Shown: positions 1 through 10,752, counted from the stretch's first letter. The stretch: DNA of 64,000 nt from Marinobacter litoralis (GCF_003336705.1 NZ_QMDL01000003.1:772288-836287); one strand, 5' to 3'. Notes: generated from the letters alone by a model not told the origin. Translations and numbers: made by a program.

Positions 1-97
1 AGCCGTTTTCAGCCACGCATTGAGCCGTACATTTCAGAATGTTTTGGCGGGCTTCGGCTTTCCGCTGACGCATTTTGTCCGTTTCACGATAGGCCAT
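1..97 (-). CDS. TetR/AcrR-family transcriptional regulator, N-terminal part only
   Basis: The leftward reading frame starts with ATG at 97-95 and runs off the left edge of the window. About 32 residues are visible: a basic start (MAYRETDKMRQRKAEARQ) followed by NILKCTAQCVAENG. This is the usual first helix of a TetR-type DNA-binding domain, where R..IL..A..L...G is conserved. An AGGAAG ribosome binding site precedes the ATG. The ligand-binding domain lies outside the window, so neither target nor ligand can be named. A loose TGAA-N6-TTCA inverted repeat about 20 bases upstream could be its own operator. Confidence 0.6.
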   Translation of the reverse strand, partial: MAYRETDKMRQRKAEARQNILKCTAQCVAENG

Positions 98-369
98 GCT
101 GCCTTCCTAAGTAGTGAATCACTGTTCATTCTTTGTGTCAATTTTTGACGGCTTGGATGGCCCTTAATTATGGGCTATAAAATCAATAAGTTAATATAAA
201 TTACAAAAAGTTACAAAAAATATTGAGTGTGCAAATAGCGCTGCTGGAAAAACCGGATTATAAAGACGCCAAGACGGGGCCTTAGTGGGATTTTCGTCGA
301 GGTAAGGTGTGCCTGCCGAAGCGCCTTCATGGCACGGGGAGCGGGGTTTTCGTTGATGGAGAGAAGAGC
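98..369. other. AT-rich divergent intergenic region
   Basis: This 272-base gap separates the leftward TetR gene from the rightward SutA-like gene. The part around 165-235 is much richer in A and T than its surroundings and probably holds the promoters. I see the half-sites TGAA and TTCA near 116-129 but no perfect palindrome, and no RNA gene. Confidence 0.4.
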
Positions 370-591
370 ATGAGTGAATTCGACGAAGGCAATTTGGATC
401 AGTCCGGCAGCTGGGCCGGAGAGGGCGAAGATAATCATTCCATCGCTAGCCGGGCTCGTGTCAGAGCGCAATTGCAAGCGGATATGGAAGCCTTTCTGCA
501 GTGCGGTGGCAAAATTGAAGAGGTCGACACGACCTTGAAATCGAATACCCCGCGCAAAGTGGATGTAGGTTTCAATAACCGCTCGCTCTAA
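370..591 (+). CDS. Small acidic protein resembling the RNA-polymerase-binding factor SutA
   Basis: A 73-residue protein. ATG 370 was chosen over an upstream in-frame start because GGAGAG lies a few bases before it. The first 25 residues are acidic and Gly/Ser-rich and look disordered. The second half reads MEAFLQCGGKIEEV and then NTPRKVDVGFNNRSL. This fits the C-terminal pattern of SutA-like proteins (MEAFL..GGK...V, a PP/PRK stretch, and a G.RSx end). In Pseudomonas, SutA binds RNA polymerase and helps transcription in slow growth. The match is from memory and the body is short, so the name is tentative. The gene is monocistronic, with a strong hairpin just after its stop. Confidence 0.5.
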   Translation: MSEFDEGNLDQSGSWAGEGEDNHSIASRARVRAQLQADMEAFLQCGGKIEEVDTTLKSNTPRKVDVGFNNRSL

Positions 592-602
592 CGTGTTTTT
601 CG

Positions 603-1777
<1,175 letters not shown>

Positions 1778-1820
1778 AGGACAAGCAGGCTGTTCGCGAT
1801 GGATAGGGAAGCAGAGAGCG

Positions 1821-3971
1821 ATGACAACTGAAATAACAAAAGCAAAGTCAGTCACAAGCGATGACCTGAGTGTGCCCGCGCCAGTCGAGGTGCCTCCGGT
1901 TGGTGAGCAGGTCAATCTGGATGCCAGTGAAAACTGGTTTAACCGGGAGTTGAGTCAGCTTCAGTTTAACTACCGGGTATTAAAACAGTCCATGGACCCG
2001 GCGCACCCGCTGATTAACCGGCTGATTTTTTGCTGTATTTTCAGTAGTAATCTGGATGAGTTTTTCGAAATCCGGGTTGCCGGCCTGCGTGAACAATTGA
2101 AGTATGGGCGGGAAACCGTCGGTGCCGATGGTATTCAGCCTGAACAGGCGTTGGCGGAGATCAGTCGTGTTGCTCATGAGTACATCGAAGAGCAATACGA
2201 CATTCTCAACAATGTGCTGTTTCCAGCGCTGGAAAAGGAAAATATCCACTTCATACGACGTCGTGAGTGGACCCCTGCGCAAGCCGAGTGGGTCAGAAAC
2301 TACTTCGATGAGGAAATCCTGCCGGTGGTCAGTCCGATCGGGCTCGACCCCTCGCACCCGTTTCCGCGCTTGGTCAACAAGAGTCTGAATTTCATAGTTG
2401 AGCTGGACGGCAAGGATGCTTTTGGTCGTGAGACCGGAATGGCGATTTTGCCAGCACCCCGGTCTTTACCGCGTTTGGTGCGTCTGCCGGATGAGGTTTG
2501 TGAGGGTGGCGAGAATTTGGTGTTCTTGTCATCGATGATCCACGCCCACGCTGATGAGCTGTTCCCGGGTATGGAAGTGAAAGGCTGCTATCAGTTCCGC
2601 CTGACCCGAAACGCGGATTTGGAGCTGGAAGACGATCTGGAAGATTTGGCCTCTGCGCTTCGGGGTGAGTTGCTGAGTCGTCGTTTTGGCGACGGTGTGC
2701 GTTTGGAGGTGGCTGATAACTGCCCGGAAGAGTTGGTGCACTTCCTGCTGACTGAGTTTGGCCTTGGTGAAAGAGATCTCTACCGCGTCAACGGGCCGGT
2801 AAACTTGACTCGGCTGCTTGCAGTGAGTGGTTTGGTTGATCGCCCGGACCTGACCTATTCCAGTTTTTCCCCTGCGATCCCCCGGCAGATACGCAGCAAA
2901 GAATCGATGTTTGAAGCGATTCGGAAACGCCCGATTCTGTTGTCTCACCCGTTCGAGAACTTCAGTTCGGTCGTGGATTTACTGCGCCAGGCAGCGAAAG
3001 ACCCTCAGGTCTTGGCGATCCGGCAAACGCTCTATCGGGCGGGCACCGGCTCGGAAATTGTTGAAGCGCTGGCCGATGCCGCCCGTCGCGGTAAAGAAGT
3101 GACAGCGGTGGTGGAGTTAAGGGCGAGGTTCAGCGAAGCCGAGAACCTTGAGTTGGCCAGTCGGTTGCAGGAGGCAGGTGTCATCGTGGTGTATGGGGTT
3201 GTCGGCTACAAAACCCACGCCAAGATGCTGCTGATTGTGCGCCGGGAAGAGGGCAAACTGTCCCGTTATGTGCATTTGGGTACGGGCAACTATCATGCCG
3301 GAAACGCACGGTTATACACTGATTACAGCTTCATGACCTGTGACGATTCCATTGGTGATGATGTTAACAAGCTGTTCCAGCAACTGACCGGTATGGGTAA
3401 GGCGCTAAAGATCAAAAAGCTGTTTCATGCGCCGTTTTCCATGCACAAACGGCTGATTAGCCTCATCGAGCGGGAGGCCAGTTACGGCGAAGACGGGCGC
3501 ATTATTTTCAAGTTTAATGCGCTGACGGATGCCCAGTTGATTAAGGCCCTTTATCGAGCCTCTCAGGCGGGGGTGCAGATTGACCTGATTGTGCGGGGGA
3601 TTTGTTGCCTGCGTCCCGGTGTGCCGGGGCTATCGGAGAACATACGGGTGCGCTCCATTGTCGGGCGTTTTCTGGAGCACACGCGTATTTACTACTTCGA
3701 AAACAAGGGTAAGCCGGATGTCTATTGCGCCAGTGCCGACGGCATGGAACGAAACATGCTGAGCCGTATCGAAGTGGCGTTTCCGATTGAAGAGCCCGCT
3801 TTGATCGCGCGTTTGCAGGAAGATCTGGATGCTTACCTGGCCGACAATTGCCAATCATGGATGTTGCAGCCTGATGGCAGTTACATCCAGAACCAGCCGG
3901 CAGAGGGTGAGCCACGAGTGGCGGCGCAGCTGGTTTTACTGGAAAGGCTGACGGGCAAATCCAAACCATAG
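1821..3971 (+). CDS. ppk: Polyphosphate kinase 1
   Basis: Reversibly transfers the gamma phosphate of ATP to long-chain polyphosphate. The 716 residues show the PPK1 architecture. The N domain opens with WFNRELSQLQFN and contains SSNLDEFFEIRVAGL. Two phospholipase-D-like C domains carry the histidines: YKTHAKMLL (His about 466, the autophosphorylated residue in the family) and LEHTRIYYF (His about 620). SADGMERNMLSRIEV follows. Length is close to the usual 690-740. ATG 1821 follows an AGAGAG stretch. The gene is downstream of hemB. Polyphosphate made here could serve stress survival or metal buffering, which is general family knowledge. Confidence 0.95.
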   Translation: MTTEITKAKSVTSDDLSVPAPVEVPPVGEQVNLDASENWFNRELSQLQFNYRVLKQSMDPAHPLINRLIFCCIFSSNLDEFFEIRVAGLREQLKYGRETVGADGIQPEQALAEISRVAHEYIEEQYDILNNVLFPALEKENIHFIRRREWTPAQAEWVRNYFDEEILPVVSPIGLDPSHPFPRLVNKSLNFIVELDGKDAFGRETGMAILPAPRSLPRLVRLPDEVCEGGENLVFLSSMIHAHADELFPGMEVKGCYQFRLTRNADLELEDDLEDLASALRGELLSRRFGDGVRLEVADNCPEELVHFLLTEFGLGERDLYRVNGPVNLTRLLAVSGLVDRPDLTYSSFSPAIPRQIRSKESMFEAIRKRPILLSHPFENFSSVVDLLRQAAKDPQVLAIRQTLYRAGTGSEIVEALADAARRGKEVTAVVELRARFSEAENLELASRLQEAGVIVVYGVVGYKTHAKMLLIVRREEGKLSRYVHLGTGNYHAGNARLYTDYSFMTCDDSIGDDVNKLFQQLTGMGKALKIKKLFHAPFSMHKRLISLIEREASYGEDGRIIFKFNALTDAQLIKALYRASQAGVQIDLIVRGICCLRPGVPGLSENIRVRSIVGRFLEHTRIYYFENKGKPDVYCASADGMERNMLSRIEVAFPIEEPALIARLQEDLDAYLADNCQSWMLQPDGSYIQNQPAEGEPRVAAQLVLLERLTGKSKP

Positions 3972-4025
3972 CCCTTAGGCGAGAAACAACAACTCACTAC
4001 GCTTTGTGCGAATAGGAAAGACACG

Positions 4026-5318
4026 TTGAAATTGAACAAATGGACGATGATTGGCTCAGCCGTTTTGCTGGTTGCGGGCGTAGCGCCGTGGGCCGTGGGC
4101 TACCTGACGGAGCAGCAATGGCTAGAGGCGACGGAAGAGGTGAATCAGTCGCAGCCGTTTGTTCGATTAGAAACAGATCGCTATGAGCGGGGCGTTTTCA
4201 GTGCCCAGGCCAGCGGTACGCTCGCCCTGATTGATCCGAAAACCGGCGAGGCCGATCAGATCGGTTTCGAGGTGGCCATTTCCCACGGGGTAACCGGGAG
4301 TTTGTTGGATTTCAGTCCGAATGGGGGCTGGCAACATGAAGGTGCCCAATGGCTCGAGGATGAAGAGCCAAGTTTGACGTTGGAAACCCGACTTTGGGGT
4401 TCGGCCGTTGTCGAATTTCAGGCTCCACCGGTGTCGTTTGAACAACCGGGCCGGCCCGAATCGGTCAGCGCCAGTGGCGGTTTCGCCCGGGTAGAAGTAG
4501 GGCGTATGGGTGAGCAGGCCGAGGTGTTGATGGTCTGGCCGGAGTTGAACATTCTTGGTCCTCGGGCTGATGTAAAACTGCAGGAGTTGCACGTAGAACA
4601 GAGCATGTCGCTGCTCAGCGGTGATGTCTGGACCGGTTCAGGCACTATGACCTTGGGGGCCTTGGTGGTGGATAGCGCCGAACTTCCTGCTTTGTCGGTC
4701 AGCAACGTTTCTTTTGAGACTCTCAGTGAAGCCAGTAACGGCGGCCAGACGCTTGATTCGGAGGCGGTGTTGGCTGTGGAGGCGGTGCGCGTCAACGATG
4801 CGGAGTATGGCCCGCATCGGGTGGCCGTGTCGGTTGATCATTTGGATGTTGAAAGCTGGAACGCATTCAGTTCGGTCATGACGGATATGCAGTTGATGGC
4901 AATGGATGCGGGTGCCGATTCGCGCTCTGCCTATCAGCAGCAGATGGCGCTGATGCAGCGGTTTAACGAGGCGGTACGGGGGCTGGCGGCCAGCGGCTTC
5001 TCGGTAGGTGTTCGGGAATTGAGCCTCGATACGCCGGAAGGTGAAGTTCAGGGCTCTTTGGACATTTCACACCCGGAGCTGTCCGAAGATGAGCGTGCCA
5101 ACATGTTGATGGTGATGCAGCGCTTGGTCGGTTCGGTGGATGTGTCGATGCCATTGGCGCTGGCTGAGGAGTATCCGGCCGTGCGCATGCAGTTGTCGCC
5201 GTTGATAAAGCAGGGGCTCTTGGTTCGCGACGGTGATGAGTTGGTGATGAAGGGGCAGATGGAAGATTTGGTTCTGGATATTAATGGCGTTCAGATTCCG
5301 CTGCCGCCTTTGCTTTAG
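4026..5318 (+). CDS. DUF945/YdgA-family envelope protein
   Basis: A 430-residue protein with one N-terminal hydrophobic segment (residues about 8-26, MIGSAVLLVAGVAPWAVGYL) and a long beta-rich, Asp/Glu-rich remainder. This is the layout of the YdgA/DUF945 family, inner-membrane-anchored proteins facing the periplasm whose molecular function is unknown. The start is a TTG at 4026 preceded by AGGAAAG. No ATG exists before residue 8 of the frame, so TTG is needed to include the whole anchor. It lies 54 bases after ppk and may share its transcript. A perfect hairpin follows the stop. Confidence 0.7.
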   Translation: MKLNKWTMIGSAVLLVAGVAPWAVGYLTEQQWLEATEEVNQSQPFVRLETDRYERGVFSAQASGTLALIDPKTGEADQIGFEVAISHGVTGSLLDFSPNGGWQHEGAQWLEDEEPSLTLETRLWGSAVVEFQAPPVSFEQPGRPESVSASGGFARVEVGRMGEQAEVLMVWPELNILGPRADVKLQELHVEQSMSLLSGDVWTGSGTMTLGALVVDSAELPALSVSNVSFETLSEASNGGQTLDSEAVLAVEAVRVNDAEYGPHRVAVSVDHLDVESWNAFSSVMTDMQLMAMDAGADSRSAYQQQMALMQRFNEAVRGLAASGFSVGVRELSLDTPEGEVQGSLDISHPELSEDERANMLMVMQRLVGSVDVSMPLALAEEYPAVRMQLSPLIKQGLLVRDGDELVMKGQMEDLVLDINGVQIPLPPLL

Positions 5319-5327
5319 GTTGTTTCA

Positions 5328-5350
5328 GCACCACCGCTATGCGGTGGTGC
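5328..5350. terminator. Bidirectional hairpin between two convergent genes
   Basis: GCACCACCGC, a TAT loop and GCGGTGGTGC form a perfect 10-base-pair hairpin, 9 bases after the YdgA-like stop and 22 bases from the coaD stop. The following rightward sequence is pyrimidine-rich (CTTTCCCTTTCTTT). It probably terminates transcripts from both sides. Confidence 0.7.
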
Positions 5351-5372
5351 AGCTTTCCCTTTCTTTGTGTTC

Positions 5373-6076
<704 letters not shown>

Positions 6077-6122
6077 TCGCGCTACCCAGTGGCTCGCCCC
6101 GACAGTGTCAGTTGCCCTTTGT

Positions 6123-7721
6123 TCAGCCTTTCGCTGCGAGCTTCTGCGCCAGTCGCACGCTGTTTCTTGCCGCCAGTGCGTAAACCGACAGCTGCGGGTT
6201 TGCGCCGATGCTGGTGGGGAAGATGGAGGCGTCGTGGATGTTTAGGTTGGCCACGTGGTGGTGTTCGCCGAAGCCGTTGACCACGGATTCTTCCGGGTTG
6301 CTGCCCATGCCGCAGCCGCCCATTTGGTGTGCGGTGAAGATGCGGGCACGGTGTGGTTTCATCGGGAGTTCGTTGATGGCGGCTTTGGCTTCTTTCCAGC
6401 TGGTGTGCCAAGCGGAATCCATGTGGATGGCTTGGACGGCTTCTGCGCCAGCGGCGAATTGGATTTCGGCCATGTCCAGGTAGGACTGGCGGATGCCTTT
6501 CCACAGGTAGTCGGTCATTGGGTAGTCGAGTACGGGGCTGCCGTCGTCACGGAGGGTGACGGTGCCGCCGGGGCTTTCGGGGTGGAAGCCGTCTCGGAGT
6601 AGGGCAATGACGGATTGAAGCCAAGGCAGTTGGCCCAGGTTATCGCGTTGTGTTTGGCCGTGACCCGGTACAACGCCGGCTGCCATGCCGGGGTGCAGTG
6701 GTGGTACTTCGAGTTTGTAGCCTATGGGGCCGTCGTGGCCATTTCTGAAGTTGAATTCATCCGAGTAAATGGACTGTGGTGCGCCGTAGAAGGGCTCTAC
6801 TTTCGCGGGCATGCGGGCGACGGAGGCGCTGACCGGGTGGATGAATGAGCGTTTGCCGACGCGGTTGTACGGATCCGGCAGGTCGGAACGCAGCAGCAGG
6901 CCTGGTGAGCCGATGGCGCTGGCGGCCACCACGAAGTGTTTGGCTTTCAAGGTGACGGTGACTCCGGAGGGGGTAACGCCGTCTGAGCCCATGGCCGTGG
7001 CTTGCAGGTGGTCGATGCGGTCTTGTTTCATGACCAGTCGCTCGGCGCGCAGGCCGTGGAACATTTGGGCTTGGTTATCGAGTGCGCCGGGAATGGTGGT
7101 CAGCAGGGCGCCTTGTTTGGCATTGGCGGGGCAGCCCACGCCGCAGTAACCGGAGTTCCAGCAGCCGTTAACGTTACGGGGAATGGTTTGCCAGGAGTAC
7201 CCGAGCGCTTCGCAGCCGTCGCGTAAAATGCCGTTGTTCTGGTTTGGCGGTGTTAGCCATGGTGCCATGGTGTGGCGTTCTTCTCGCCCGTCGAACCAAG
7301 GTGCCATGACCTCAGGGGCCAGTCCTTCCAGTCCGAACTTTTGGCTCCAGTAGTTCAGAGTTTGCTCCGGCGTGCGGAAGCTGCTGGTCCAGTTGACGGT
7401 GGTCGAACCACCCACGCAGCGGCCCTGCAGAATGGATATGGCGCCATCGGCCGTGGTGCGGCTCATGCCTTCTTGGTAGAGCGTGGCGTAGGCGGTTTGT
7501 TCGTCCATTTTGAAGTCTTTCTGGTAATACAGGCCACCTTCTTCGACCAGTATTACCGAAAAGCCTTGTTTGGAGAGAATTTCGGCGGTGGTGCCGCCGC
7601 CGGCTCCGGTGCCGATGACGACAACGTCGGCTTCGACGGTCTGGTTTTCAGTCAGTTTGCTGGCATCGACCACGTTCCAGCCGGAAGCCAGGCCCCGGGC
7701 GATGGGATCATTCATGGACAT
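6123..7721 (-). CDS. GMC-family FAD alcohol dehydrogenase/oxidase
   Basis: Predicted FAD-dependent oxidation of an alcohol to an aldehyde. The context points to medium or long-chain alcohols. The 532 residues start with a Rossmann FAD motif VVVIGTGAGGG (about residues 33-43) and include the GMC-type GRCVGGSTTVNW stretch and GCPANAKQGA. The C-terminal block is HQMGGCGMG, then NLNIHDASIFPTSIGANPQLSVYALA, split here for length. ATG 7721 follows GGAGAG. There is no signal peptide. It is the last gene of a three-gene leftward set behind the Tat lipoprotein (24-base gap) and the aldehyde dehydrogenase, resembling AlkJ-like alcohol oxidation modules. Exact substrate is inferred only. Confidence 0.8.
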   Translation of the reverse strand: MSMNDPIARGLASGWNVVDASKLTENQTVEADVVVIGTGAGGGTTAEILSKQGFSVILVEEGGLYYQKDFKMDEQTAYATLYQEGMSRTTADGAISILQGRCVGGSTTVNWTSSFRTPEQTLNYWSQKFGLEGLAPEVMAPWFDGREERHTMAPWLTPPNQNNGILRDGCEALGYSWQTIPRNVNGCWNSGYCGVGCPANAKQGALLTTIPGALDNQAQMFHGLRAERLVMKQDRIDHLQATAMGSDGVTPSGVTVTLKAKHFVVAASAIGSPGLLLRSDLPDPYNRVGKRSFIHPVSASVARMPAKVEPFYGAPQSIYSDEFNFRNGHDGPIGYKLEVPPLHPGMAAGVVPGHGQTQRDNLGQLPWLQSVIALLRDGFHPESPGGTVTLRDDGSPVLDYPMTDYLWKGIRQSYLDMAEIQFAAGAEAVQAIHMDSAWHTSWKEAKAAINELPMKPHRARIFTAHQMGGCGMGSNPEESVVNGFGEHHHVANLNIHDASIFPTSIGANPQLSVYALAARNSVRLAQKLAAKG

Positions 7722-7745
7722 AGTGCTCTCCGTTTTCCGGGGTCA

Positions 7746-8378
7746 TCAGGCATTTTTGAATTGAGGTAGGGCGTCAACCATCCAGGCGGGTGGTCCCGGG
7801 TAACCGGTCAGGTGCCACTGATTCTGGTGACCATAGAAGGCTACGTTGGCGATTTTGCTCAACGCGATGTAGCCGTTGTTCAGCAAGCCGAGGCGGCTAT
7901 TGCGCCAGCGGTTCAGGAAAGCACCGGCTTCTTTGGTGGTGACGGATGGCCAGTCGGACCAGACCCGAGCCAAAGTGATGCGCGTAGGGGCGAAGTTCAG
8001 CAGGTCGAAGAGTTTGCGTAGCTCTTTCTGATTCGGTGCGCCGAACTGGACGATGCCCTGATCAATTCGCTCGATGGTGGCGGCAATCTCGAACTGGCGC
8101 TCGTTGGGGTCCTCTGGCAAGGCTGTGGCAAACAGGGCCGGGAGCAAAGCTTCGAACAGGGTTATGTCGTCTTTACTTAAAAACTGGAATTCGTAGCTCG
8201 CATTCATGCGGCTATCAACGGCGCTGATTCGGCCAGCGGGAGTTGTTGCGCAACCAGACAGACCTGCGGTCATGCTGACGGTGCCTAAAAACAAGGCGCC
8301 GCCGACGCCGGTTTTCAGGAAGCTTCGTCGGCTCAGTTGGGGGCTGTTCTCGGCAGAGTGGCTTGTCTGGTTAGGCAT
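7746..8378 (-). CDS. Tat-exported lipoprotein, gluconate 2-dehydrogenase subunit-3-like partner of the GMC enzyme
   Basis: A 210-residue protein with a twin-arginine signal, SRRSFLK (about residues 18-24), a hydrophobic stretch and a lipobox-like LSGC (Cys about 44). It should therefore be exported folded by Tat and then lipid-anchored. The mature part begins with FLSKDDITLFEALLPALFATALP, typical of small proteins of the gluconate 2-dehydrogenase subunit 3 type encoded beside GMC dehydrogenases. ATG 8378 is preceded by AAAGGTG. The upstream extension of the frame has no ribosome site. Since the neighbouring GMC protein has no signal of its own, the two may be exported together, which is inference. 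Confidence 0.7.
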   Translation of the reverse strand: MPNQTSHSAENSPQLSRRSFLKTGVGGALFLGTVSMTAGLSGCATTPAGRISAVDSRMNASYEFQFLSKDDITLFEALLPALFATALPEDPNERQFEIAATIERIDQGIVQFGAPNQKELRKLFDLLNFAPTRITLARVWSDWPSVTTKEAGAFLNRWRNSRLGLLNNGYIALSKIANVAFYGHQNQWHLTGYPGPPAWMVDALPQFKNA

Positions 8379-8459
8379 GGGACACCTTTTCTGGTGGTCT
8401 ATTAGGACTGGCACAGGGCCCGAGCGCATTGTCGGGTGCCTGTGCCGAATAAGGCCGTT

Positions 8460-9905
8460 TTAACGAATGAACAGTTTATAGATCATCTTGTGTGCGGCCG
8501 TTCCGTGAGGTGCGTAAACGAATTTGCCGCTGTTGAATTTCTGTTTACTAAAGATTGCCCGTTGATGGGAGAAGGTCATAAAACCTTCCTTACCGTGGTA
8601 ATGGCCCATGCCGGAATCGCCAACGCCGCCGAAGGGCAAGTCATCTTGCGCTACGTGCATCAGTGCATCGTTGATGCACATGCCACCGGAGTGGGTTTGA
8701 TCGATGATGTGTTCTTGTTGCGCTCTGTCATAGCCAAAGAAATACAGCGCCAGTGGACGAGGGCGTTCGTTGATGTAATGAATCGCATCGTCCAGATCCG
8801 TGTAGGTAACAATGGGAAGGATCGGCCCGAAGATTTCGTCCTGCATGACCTTCATATCTTCGGTGGCATTCAGTACCAAGGTCAGCGGAATCTTGCGGGT
8901 GCCATCTTTCATGTTTTCGTTGGCCGGGTTGATCTCGATCACCTCAGCGCCTTTGGCGCGGGCGTCTTCAAGGTAGCTTTGCAGGCGGTCGTACTGGCGC
9001 TCGTTAATGATGGCGGTGTAATCGTCGTTATCGCGCAGGCTCGGATACATGGTTGATGCCTGAGCGCGGAACTCGTCTACAAACGCCTGCACGCGGTCTT
9101 CGGGGCACAGCACGTAATCCGGGGCCACGCAGGTTTGGCCGGCGTTGATGGCTTTACCGAACGCAATACGTTGGGCAGCATCGGAAAGCGGCACGTCTGG
9201 GGATACCACCGCAGGGGATTTGCCGCCGAGCTCCAGGGTGACCGGAGTCAGGTTTTCAGCCGCAGCTCGCATAACCAATTTGCCCACTGAAGTGGAGCCT
9301 GTGAAGAGCAGGTGATCGAAGGGGCGCCGAGAAAAATCGGCCGCCACATCGGCTTCACCGGTAATCACCGAAACCAGATCTTCCGGGAACATGCCCTCGA
9401 TAATTTCTTTGAACAGCGACGAGGTGTGCGGTGTAAATTCGGACATTTTGACCATTGTCCGGTTACCGGCGGCCAATGACGCAACCAACGGGCCTACGGC
9501 AAGATACAGAGGATAGTTCCAGGGCACGATAACGCCTACCACGCCTTTTGGCTGGTAGTGCACTTTGTTACTGGCCGGCTGAAACAGTACAGAGACATGG
9601 CGCTTTGACGGCTTCATCCAGCTGTCCAGATTTTTCAGGGTGTAGTTGATACCCTGAATCGACGGCATGACCTCGGCAATTAAAGATTCATCCTTCGAGC
9701 GGCAGCTGAAGTCGCGGTCGATGGCTTCGAGCAAGCGATCCTGATTGGCCAGCAAGGCGCGTTTCAGGCGTTTCAGGTTCTCTTTGCGTTCAGAAGAAGA
9801 GGGCATCGGGTTATTCCGGAACGCTTTTTTCTGGTTCTCGAAAACCCGGTGGGTGTGTTGAATCTGAGTTTTGCTTTCGGTCATCTGAACGACGGTGGCT
9901 ACCAT
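8460..9905 (-). CDS. Aldehyde dehydrogenase, coniferyl-aldehyde-dehydrogenase type
   Basis: NAD(P)-dependent oxidation of an aldehyde to a carboxylic acid, probably the step after the GMC alcohol dehydrogenase. The 481 residues contain VVGVIVPWNYPLYL, FTGSTSVGK (cofactor loop), the general-base Glu in LELGGKSP (about 225) and the catalytic Cys in NAGQTCVAPDY (about 259), then DEIFGPILP and LPFGGVGDSGMG. The short N terminus and hydrophobic-basic C terminus (HKMIYKLFIR) match the CalB/class-3-like subgroup, some of which are membrane-associated fatty aldehyde dehydrogenases. The start at 9905 follows GGGAG. It is transcribed away from the TetR gene, first in the set, 81 bases ahead of the Tat lipoprotein. 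Confidence 0.88.
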   Translation of the reverse strand: MVATVVQMTESKTQIQHTHRVFENQKKAFRNNPMPSSSERKENLKRLKRALLANQDRLLEAIDRDFSCRSKDESLIAEVMPSIQGINYTLKNLDSWMKPSKRHVSVLFQPASNKVHYQPKGVVGVIVPWNYPLYLAVGPLVASLAAGNRTMVKMSEFTPHTSSLFKEIIEGMFPEDLVSVITGEADVAADFSRRPFDHLLFTGSTSVGKLVMRAAAENLTPVTLELGGKSPAVVSPDVPLSDAAQRIAFGKAINAGQTCVAPDYVLCPEDRVQAFVDEFRAQASTMYPSLRDNDDYTAIINERQYDRLQSYLEDARAKGAEVIEINPANENMKDGTRKIPLTLVLNATEDMKVMQDEIFGPILPIVTYTDLDDAIHYINERPRPLALYFFGYDRAQQEHIIDQTHSGGMCINDALMHVAQDDLPFGGVGDSGMGHYHGKEGFMTFSHQRAIFSKQKFNSGKFVYAPHGTAAHKMIYKLFIR

Positions 9906-9975
9906 TGTGCTATCTCCCTGAGCTCTCCAGTCAAGGTGCTGGAAGCTGTTGTTGTTGGCGCTGAGTGTATGAAAT

Positions 9976-10005
9976 TTGCGCTAGCAGCTATTATTAGAGT
10001 ATATA
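9976..10005 (+). promoter_or_regulatory. Predicted promoter of the TetR gene
   Basis: TTGCGC at 9976-9981 and TATATA at 10000-10005 are separated by 18 bases and point toward the TetR gene. The -10 box lies inside the 16-base palindrome, which would allow autorepression. Confidence 0.4.
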
Positions 10006-10019
10006 CTCTACTCAGTCAA
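9990..10019 (-). promoter_or_regulatory. Predicted promoter of the aldehyde/alcohol oxidation genes
   Basis: On the minus strand TTGACT (10019-10014) is followed after 17-18 bases by TAATAA or AATAAT (9996-9990). The spacer is almost exactly the palindrome at 9995-10010, the classic position for a repressor site. Confidence 0.5.
9995..10010. promoter_or_regulatory. Perfect 16-base palindrome, probable TetR operator
   Basis: TAGAGTATATACTCTA equals its own reverse complement over all 16 bases. It lies between a TetR-family gene and the aldehyde dehydrogenase gene it probably controls, 90 bases from one start and about 70 from the other, and overlaps predicted promoters in both directions. Confidence 0.65.
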
Positions 10020-10080
10020 GAAATGCTGGGTGGCCTAATGGGCCATCATCAATGTGATAACAACAAACTGCGGCGTGAGA

Positions 10081-10752
10081 ATGAAGACCAGAGACAAAAT
10101 ACTGTTGGCGAGCCTTGAGCTTTTTAATGAGCGGGGCGAACGGAACACAACGACGAATCATATTGCCGCTCATTTGGCGATATCTCCGGGCAATCTGTAT
10201 TACCACTTCCGGAACAAGTCGGACATCATCTATGAGATTTTTCAGGAATACGAAAAGCTGGTTGATTATTACCTGGTTATTCCAGACGACCGGCCCCTAA
10301 CGGTCGCAGACATGACCTTTTATCTTGAGTCGGTGTTTGATGGGTTGTGGAGCTACCGTTTTTTTCATCGGGATCTTGAATACTTGCTGGATTGCGATCC
10401 GAGACTGCGCAGCGATTATCGTGATTTCACCAATCGGTGCCTGGCCGCGATGAAAACGATTTTTGAAAAGTTAGCGGAAGCGGGCATTGTGCAGGAGCAG
10501 CCGGAAGAGTTGCGTGAAGTCATGGCGCTGAATATCTGGCTGGTAGTAACCAACTGGATGGCGTTTTTGAAAACAGCCCATGGCAGCACGGGCGATGAAG
10601 GTCTGAGCCTGACTGCGCTCAAGCAGGGCATCTATCAGGTGTTGACGCTTGAGATGCCTTATTTGATGCCCGAATATCGTGATGAGGTGCTGGCTATAAG
10701 AGAAAAGTACCGCCCGGTTTTACCAGAACAGCGTGATTCTGTTGTCGCTTAA
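10081..10752 (+). CDS. TetR-family regulator of the alcohol/aldehyde oxidation cluster
   Basis: A 223-residue protein. Residues 1-50 form the TetR DNA-binding domain: RDKILLASLELFNERGERN, then TTNHIAAHLAISPGNLYYHFRNKSDII. The C-terminal two thirds are helical and aromatic-rich (FDGLWSYRFFHRDLEYLLDCD), consistent with a hydrophobic-ligand pocket. I chose ATG 10081 because the family normally starts a few residues before RDKIL. An in-frame GTG at 10054 is possible but has no ribosome site. It is divergent from the aldehyde dehydrogenase, and the palindrome between them is the likely operator. A fatty aldehyde, alcohol or acyl-CoA ligand is a guess from context. Confidence 0.8.
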   Translation: MKTRDKILLASLELFNERGERNTTTNHIAAHLAISPGNLYYHFRNKSDIIYEIFQEYEKLVDYYLVIPDDRPLTVADMTFYLESVFDGLWSYRFFHRDLEYLLDCDPRLRSDYRDFTNRCLAAMKTIFEKLAEAGIVQEQPEELREVMALNIWLVVTNWMAFLKTAHGSTGDEGLSLTALKQGIYQVLTLEMPYLMPEYRDEVLAIREKYRPVLPEQRDSVVA

